This document shows positions 59,273 to 64,000 of a stretch of 64,000 nucleotides of DNA, piece after piece. Origin of the DNA: Trebonia sp963771985 (lineage in GTDB: Bacteria; Actinomycetota; Actinomycetes; Streptosporangiales; Streptosporangiaceae). The notes under the pieces were generated by a model. The model was not told where the DNA came from and did no database searches. It saw nothing but the letters and a program-made list of their open reading frames with translations. A program made the translations under genes and the position numbers. Within the stretch, counting starts at the first letter, position 1. Every line of letters begins with the position of its first letter. The DNA is taken from positions 372,001 through 436,000 of the forward strand of contig CAVYVO010000028.1 in the NCBI GenBank assembly GCA_963771985.1. The letters are read 5' to 3'.

Positions 59273-60597
59273 CTCGCGTCACCGTGGCGAGCGTCCGGCG
59301 GCTCCGCCGCCTCCCGCCGCCGCCAGTCGTCCGGCAACGTGACCTCGAGAACATCGTCGACCGTGATGACACCGAGCATGCGGCGCTCGTCGTCCACCAC
59401 GGGGATGGTGATCAGGTTGTAGTCGGTCATGAGTACGGCCACGTCCATCACGTCGGTGTCCGCGCCTACCCGGACCGGGTCGGTGTCGCAAACGTCGATC
59501 AAGGGCCGCTCGGGATCCGACTGCACGAGCGTGACCAGCCGGGCCACGCCGCGCAGGCTGCTGTCGGAATCGACGGCGTGCACGCTGGTCAGCGCCTCCG
59601 GCTGCAGCGTGGTCGACGCGCGGAGCGCGTCCAGCGCGTCGCTTACCTTCGACATGATCGGCACGGCCACGTAGTCCACCCCCATCAAGCCGCCCGCGCT
59701 GGTCTGGTTGAACCCGAGCAGCGTGAGCACCTTGGTCCGCTGCCCCGGCGGCAGCAGGTCGAGCACCGGCTGGCGCCGCGCCTGCGGCAGCTCAGCCACG
59801 GCGTCCGCGGCGTCGTCGGCCCGCATCCGCCCCAGCACGGCGGCGATCTCCGCGTCCGTGCGGGCGCCGAGCAGCCGGGTCGCGAGGTCCTCGTCGAGTT
59901 CCTCGAAGACGTCCGCCTCAAGTTCCGGGTCGGCGTGCACCCGGTCGAGGATCTCGGTCTCCTCGCTCTTCGACGCCTCCTCGAGCAGGTCGGCGATCTG
60001 GGCCGGCTTCAGCCGCCGCACCCGGGCGAACGGCCCGCGCTGCAGTTCGCTGCCCACGTGCCCGATCAGCCACTCGAAGTCGTGCCAGTCGCGGAAGGCC
60101 GACGTATCGTCGCCGGCATCGGCGTGCTCAGGCCCGAGCAGCCCGAACCACCGTCGCGGCCGCCGCCTGGTGTCCACCCCGGACAGCACCCAGTCATTGC
60201 CGTCCCGGTACAGCTGCAGGTCCGCGGCGCGGACCAGGCGCGCGTTCTCCACGTCGATAAGCCGGTGGCCGAGCACGTCGGCCCGCAGCAGCACCTCGCC
60301 CTCGCGCCGCTCGAAGTGCCGCAGGTCCAGCTTCGCGGTGGTGAGCTTGATCACCTCTCCGTCGAACCCGCTCACCTGCTCGAGCGGGACGAAGACCTCC
60401 CGGCCGCCCCCGATAGTGACGACGATCCCGGTGACTAGCGGGTAGTCGGCGCCGCGAAGCCGCACGATCACGTCGGAAAGCCGCCCGAGCGATTCGCCGC
60501 CGCTGTCCGCGACGGGTCTCTTAAGCAGGTCGGAAAGGCGCAGCGTCTGCCCGCGTGCCGCCGTCGGCGGCGGTGACGCAGGCGAAGTACTGGTCAT
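59269..60597 (-). CDS. MgtE N-domain and CBS protein with PRC-barrel-like N-terminus, no transport domain
   Basis: The 442-residue soluble protein has a PRC-barrel-like N-terminal region (RLSDLLKRPVADSGGESLGRLSDVIV and a second copy VLGHRLIDVENARLVRAADL), then the MgtE intracellular domain (LKPAQIADLLEEASKSEETEIL, EELDEDLATRLLGA, MRADDAADAVAELP) and a CBS pair (LMGVDYVAVPIMSKVSDALDAL, MDVAVLMTDYNLITIPVVDDERRMLGVITVDDVLEV). The MgtE membrane domain is missing. Such proteins probably sense Mg2+; here the coupled Nramp-like transporter is the likely partner. ATG at 60597 is preferred; 60609 is possible. Confidence 0.88.
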   Translation of the reverse strand: MTSTSPASPPPTAARGQTLRLSDLLKRPVADSGGESLGRLSDVIVRLRGADYPLVTGIVVTIGGGREVFVPLEQVSGFDGEVIKLTTAKLDLRHFERREGEVLLRADVLGHRLIDVENARLVRAADLQLYRDGNDWVLSGVDTRRRPRRWFGLLGPEHADAGDDTSAFRDWHDFEWLIGHVGSELQRGPFARVRRLKPAQIADLLEEASKSEETEILDRVHADPELEADVFEELDEDLATRLLGARTDAEIAAVLGRMRADDAADAVAELPQARRQPVLDLLPPGQRTKVLTLLGFNQTSAGGLMGVDYVAVPIMSKVSDALDALRASTTLQPEALTSVHAVDSDSSLRGVARLVTLVQSDPERPLIDVCDTDPVRVGADTDVMDVAVLMTDYNLITIPVVDDERRMLGVITVDDVLEVTLPDDWRRREAAEPPDARHGDAR

Positions 60598-60741
60598 GTT
60601 GATCACCATGCCATGTGTGGGTGAACAGCAGGTTGACTGGGTATCCCTTCCCGGATCGTTCTTCCTGCATGCCGTGCTTTGCTGGTCCTTAACCGGTGGT
60701 AAGAAGTCACCGGCGGATTTTCTGGACGAAGGGCGCAGATA

Positions 60742-63207
60742 GTGGCCATGCCTAAGACTGGGGGGCTGCTCGAGAGGCGCGGCGGCCAACCAGAGGGCCT
60801 CTGGTATACGGCGAAACAACGGCTGCTCGGCCCGCCTCTCGTCAACGAACAGCTCGGCGAGCAGCGGCTGTCCAAGCCGCTGGCACTCGGCGTCCTTTCA
60901 CCGGACGGGATCTCGTCCTCCGCCTACGGCACCGAGGAGATCCTGATCGCGCTGCTGCCGCTGGCCGGCCTGGCGGCGTTTACCCTCATCCTTCCGATGA
61001 CCCTGGTCATCCTGCTGGTGATGACCCTCGTGGTGCTCTCCTACCGCGAGGTCGTCATGGTCTACATCAGGCCCGGCGGCTCCTACGTCGTGGCGCGGGA
61101 GAACTTCGGGCCGCGGATCGCGCAGATCTGCGCGGTGGCGCTGCTGATCGACTACGTGGTCACCGTCGCCGTGCAGATCGCGGCGGGCACGGCCGCCGTC
61201 GCGTCCGCGATCCCGGCCGTCGGCCCGTACAAGCTGGAGATCTGCGTCGGCGTGGTGCTCATCATGTGCTACGGCAACCTACGCGGACTCAAGGAAGCGG
61301 GCCGGGCCTTCGCGGTGCCCACCTACCTGTTCGCGGGCTCGGTCATCTTGATGATTGTGGTCGGCCTGATCCGCGAAGCCCTCGGCACCCTCCACCCGCA
61401 GGACCCGCACACCATGCACGGGACCTACACGCTCGGCCCGGGGACCGCGGGACTCCTCAGCGGCGTCATGATCTTCACCCTGCTCCGCGCGTTCGCCAAC
61501 GGCGGCGCCTCGCTCACCGGCATCGAGGCGGTAAGCGACGCGGTCGGCGCGTTCCACCCGCCGGAGGGGATCAACGCCCGCCGCGTGCTGATCACCGAGG
61601 GCCTGATCCTCGGCACGCTGGTGGCCGGTATCTCCTGGCTCGCACACGCCACGCACGCCACGCCTTACCTGGTCGGCTACCCGACCGTACTGGCGCAGGA
61701 AGCCACGATCGTCTTCGGGCACACGTTCATCGGGCAGTCGCTGTTCCTGCTGGTGCAGGCCGCGACCATGCTGATCCTCTACACCGGCGGCAACACCAGC
61801 TTCAATGGGTTCCCGTTCCTGACCAGCTACGTCGCGGGCGACTCGTTCCTTCCCCGGTGGCTGCTCAAGCGCGGCCACCGCCTAGTGTTCTCCAACGCGA
61901 TCATCTTGCTGACCGTCGTCTCGCTGGCGCTGCTCATCATTAAGGACGCGGACGTCAACAGCCTGGTGCCGTTGTACGCGATCGGCGTGTTCACCGCGTT
62001 CACGATGGCCGGCTTCGGCATGGCCAAGTACCACCACACGCACCGGGAGCCCGGCTGGCGGTCCAAATTCGCTATCAACTTCTCGGCCGGCATGCTGACC
62101 GCCATCGTCGTGGTCATCTTCGCGGTGGTGAAGTTCACCGAGGGCGCCTGGGTGGTCCTAGTGCTCTTTGCCGTGCTCGTCCCGGCGCTGATCCGGCTGA
62201 ACTCCGAGTACCAGGCGGAGTCCGAGGTGCTCGAGACGGTCAGCGAAGAGCAGCCGAAACCCGCCCCGCACTACTCCCGGCGCGTGGTCTTCGTCTTCGT
62301 GGACGGCTTCGACCTCGCCACGCTCGCCGCGCTCCGGTACGCGCGGAGCCTGCGCCCGACCTCGATCCGGGCGGTGCACTTCGTGATCGACAGCCTGCGA
62401 GCCGAACGGCTGCGCGAGAAGTGGACCAGGGCGGACCGCGGCGTCGCACTCGACTTCATCGACTGTCCCGACCGGCGGCTGACGAAGGCCGCGACCGAGC
62501 TCGTGGAGCGCGAGGCCGAGGACCTGGGCACGCACGTCACCGTGATCTTGCCGCGCCGCAGCTACTCTCCGCTGCTCGGCCGCCTGCTGCACGACCGCAC
62601 GGCCGACAAGATGGCCGCCGCGATCAGCCGCATACCGCGGTCAGCGGCCACCATCGTGCCATACGACGTGCCGAGCCGCGTGGCGGTGCTGCAAGCCCGC
62701 CAGGCGGCGAAAGCCGGCAAGCCCGTGCGGACCGGGAACACCGGCGAGCAGGCACCGGCGGCGGAAACGACCGAAACGGCCGCCGAGCAAGCGGCCACCG
62801 CGCAGGAGCTCGCCCTCGAGGCCGACGTCGCCATGCGGCACACCCGGGGCGACGGCCAGATGGCCGCACAGCCCCGTACGGCTGGCCAGCGGCGCGTCCG
62901 GCGACCGGGCGGCTCCGCCGCGGCGCCAGGCGCCGCCGCTATCGGCTCCCTCGGCGCGCCGGGCAAGGTGACCGTCGAGGGGAAGGTCCGGGTGGTCGAG
63001 ATCCGCCCGGTCGAGCGGAACTCCGTGCTGGCCGTGGAGATCAACGACTCCACCGGCAACCTCACCGCGATGTTCTACGGCAGGTCCCACATCCCGGGCC
63101 TGGTCTGCGGCGCCCGCGTCCGGCTCCACGGGTCGGTGGGTATCCGCGGCGGCCAGCCGGTGATGATCAACCCCGCTTACGAACTGGTCGCCCCCGGGGA
63201 GGCATAA
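60742..63207 (+). CDS. KimA-like APC-superfamily permease with C-terminal OB-fold
   Basis: The 821-residue protein has twelve membrane helices beginning SKPLALGVLSPDGISSSAYGTEEILIALL, a region that matches KimA/YdaO-type potassium importers and related APC permeases. A cytoplasmic domain (about 500-640, VVFVFVDGFDLATLAALRYARSLRPTSIRAVHFVID) follows, as in KimA. The tail (about 735-815) adds an OB-fold nucleic-acid-type domain (GKVTVEGKVRVVEIRPVERN, LTAMFYGRSHIPGLVCGARVRLHGSVG). Substrate is inferred as K+ or an amino acid. Start is GTG at 60742 (or ATG 60748). Convergent with a paralogue at 63211. Confidence 0.85.
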   Translation: MAMPKTGGLLERRGGQPEGLWYTAKQRLLGPPLVNEQLGEQRLSKPLALGVLSPDGISSSAYGTEEILIALLPLAGLAAFTLILPMTLVILLVMTLVVLSYREVVMVYIRPGGSYVVARENFGPRIAQICAVALLIDYVVTVAVQIAAGTAAVASAIPAVGPYKLEICVGVVLIMCYGNLRGLKEAGRAFAVPTYLFAGSVILMIVVGLIREALGTLHPQDPHTMHGTYTLGPGTAGLLSGVMIFTLLRAFANGGASLTGIEAVSDAVGAFHPPEGINARRVLITEGLILGTLVAGISWLAHATHATPYLVGYPTVLAQEATIVFGHTFIGQSLFLLVQAATMLILYTGGNTSFNGFPFLTSYVAGDSFLPRWLLKRGHRLVFSNAIILLTVVSLALLIIKDADVNSLVPLYAIGVFTAFTMAGFGMAKYHHTHREPGWRSKFAINFSAGMLTAIVVVIFAVVKFTEGAWVVLVLFAVLVPALIRLNSEYQAESEVLETVSEEQPKPAPHYSRRVVFVFVDGFDLATLAALRYARSLRPTSIRAVHFVIDSLRAERLREKWTRADRGVALDFIDCPDRRLTKAATELVEREAEDLGTHVTVILPRRSYSPLLGRLLHDRTADKMAAAISRIPRSAATIVPYDVPSRVAVLQARQAAKAGKPVRTGNTGEQAPAAETTETAAEQAATAQELALEADVAMRHTRGDGQMAAQPRTAGQRRVRRPGGSAAAPGAAAIGSLGAPGKVTVEGKVRVVEIRPVERNSVLAVEINDSTGNLTAMFYGRSHIPGLVCGARVRLHGSVGIRGGQPVMINPAYELVAPGEA

Positions 63208-63210
63208 CGC

Positions 63211-64000
63211 TCACTCGGCGGAACCCTTCGCCAGCAGCTGGTACGCCGGGTTGATCATCGCGGGGCCGCCTGCGCGCATGGACACCTTGCCTCGCAGCCG
63301 GATCCGGGTGCCGGGCTCCACGCCGGGAATGTTGGTGCGGCCGTAGAACATCGCGGTCAGCGTCCCGGTCCCGTCGGCCACCGTGCACTCGAACACGCAG
63401 TTCTGCTCCACCGGCCGGATCTCGACCGTCCGGACCTTCCCCTCGACGGTCACCTTGCCCGGCCCGCTCAGCGTGCCGATGGGCGTGACTCCGTCCGGCG
63501 GCGCGGCGGTCCGCACTTCGGCGCCGCTTAGCTTGCCCGCGGGCGCCGTCGCGGGCGGCTTCTTTTCCTCGGCCCGAACGGTCGGTGGCGCCTGTCCATC
63601 CCCGATGCCGGACGCCGCCGCGTGAGCGGCGTGCCGGGCATGCAGCACCTGGACCCGGCTCTCGACGTCGAACGGGATGATCGTGGCCGCGGAGTTGGGC
63701 ACCCGGCTGACCACCGCGGCGATCTTGTCCGCCGTCCGGTCGTGGAGCAGCCGCCCCATCAGCGGCGAGTAGCTGCGCCGGGGCAATACCACCGTGACAT
63801 GGGTGCCCTTCTGCTCCGCCTCGTGGGTGACCAGTTCCGCGGCGGCCCGGAGCAGCCGGCGGTCGGGGGTGTCGATCATCTCAAGCGGGATACCCTGCCC
63901 GAACCGCACCCAGTTCTCGCGCAGCGTCTCGGCCTGCGCGCTGTCGATGAGGAAGTGCACGGCCCGCATCGTGGTCGGCCGCAGGCCGCGTGCGTAGCGA
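63211..64000 (-). CDS. Second KimA-like permease with C-terminal OB-fold (partial, N-terminus beyond window)
   Basis: Only the C-terminal 262 codons are in the window; the frame is open to the right edge and its first visible residues RYARGLRPTTMRAVHFLIDS match the cytoplasmic domain of the permease at 60742. PRRSYSPLMGRLLHDRTADKIAA and the OB-fold GKVTVEGKVRTVEIRPVEQN are nearly the same as in the paralogue, whereas the linker between them differs. The ATG at 63969 is internal, not a start. The gene ends three bases from the stop of its paralogue. Confidence 0.9.
   Translation of the reverse strand, partial: RYARGLRPTTMRAVHFLIDSAQAETLRENWVRFGQGIPLEMIDTPDRRLLRAAAELVTHEAEQKGTHVTVVLPRRSYSPLMGRLLHDRTADKIAAVVSRVPNSAATIIPFDVESRVQVLHARHAAHAAASGIGDGQAPPTVRAEEKKPPATAPAGKLSGAEVRTAAPPDGVTPIGTLSGPGKVTVEGKVRTVEIRPVEQNCVFECTVADGTGTLTAMFYGRTNIPGVEPGTRIRLRGKVSMRAGGPAMINPAYQLLAKGSAE

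Noticed and set aside
60598..60741. Mg2+ or c-di-AMP riboswitch between the MgtE-N/CBS and permease genes
   Set aside because: The divergent spacer is only 144 bases and I see no conserved M-box or ydaO core; a covariance-model search would settle it.

Overview
This window is a high-GC actinomycete chromosome segment. The gene order resembles Streptomyces and its relatives: ftsH-folE-folP-folK; crp to wblA with two ArsA-type ATPases and ponA; dnaX-ybaB-recR; lysC-asd. Spacers are short, starts are often GTG, and co-directional genes are commonly coupled by ATGA or GTGA. I cannot assign a genus from sequence alone.

Layout. 376-11574 (minus) is a long run: dacB, a zinc metalloprotease, tilS, hpt, ftsH, folE, an MprF-like membrane transferase, folP, folK and a DUF3180 protein. 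folB is missing from its usual place. ppa (plus), a helical-repeat protein, a GNAT acetyltransferase and a frameshifted cysteine-cluster gene follow. 15401-24937 holds crp, an MBL-fold hydrolase, a NUDIX hydrolase, RidA, a DUF4177 protein, an SPFH protein, two ArsA/Get3-like ATPases, wblA and a class A penicillin-binding protein. 25018-41038 contains two housekeeping genes and then an exopolysaccharide-type cluster. That cluster has a FemAB-like transferase, a DegT aminotransferase, an FkbM methyltransferase, a lysozyme-like exported protein, a GT4 glycosyltransferase, an initiating sugar transferase, an ornithine-carbamoyltransferase-like enzyme with an altered acceptor site, a Wzz/kinase-like protein with degenerate nucleotide motifs, a MurJ-type flippase fused to an O-antigen ligase/polymerase-type domain, a Gfo/Idh oxidoreductase and two LuxR regulators. 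41296-49473 carries a metallophosphoesterase, tRNA-Pro(CGG), a methyltransferase, UDP-glucose dehydrogenase and a two-gene redox module (NuoF-ferredoxin fusion plus ferric-reductase-like membrane protein with a repeat tail). 49820-55739 is asd, lysC, recR, ybaB, dnaX, SRP RNA and tRNA-Ser(GGA). 55854-64000 has a secreted propeller-like protein, an atypical Nramp transporter coupled to an MgtE-N/CBS protein, and two convergent KimA-like permeases that both end in an OB-fold.

How it fits together. The polysaccharide cluster is self-contained: it has initiation, glycosyl transfer, sugar modification, flipping/polymerisation, length control and local regulators. The ugd gene 5 kb away could supply UDP-glucuronate. 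Two families of short dispersed palindromic repeats run through the window. One, built on GGTCGATTGCGCAATCGACC, occurs at three loci, all between convergent genes. The other, a G-run/C-run hairpin element, sits in spacers but also inside coding sequences, where it supplies protein termini and an internal linker.

All functional calls rest on motif recognition by eye. No database search was run.
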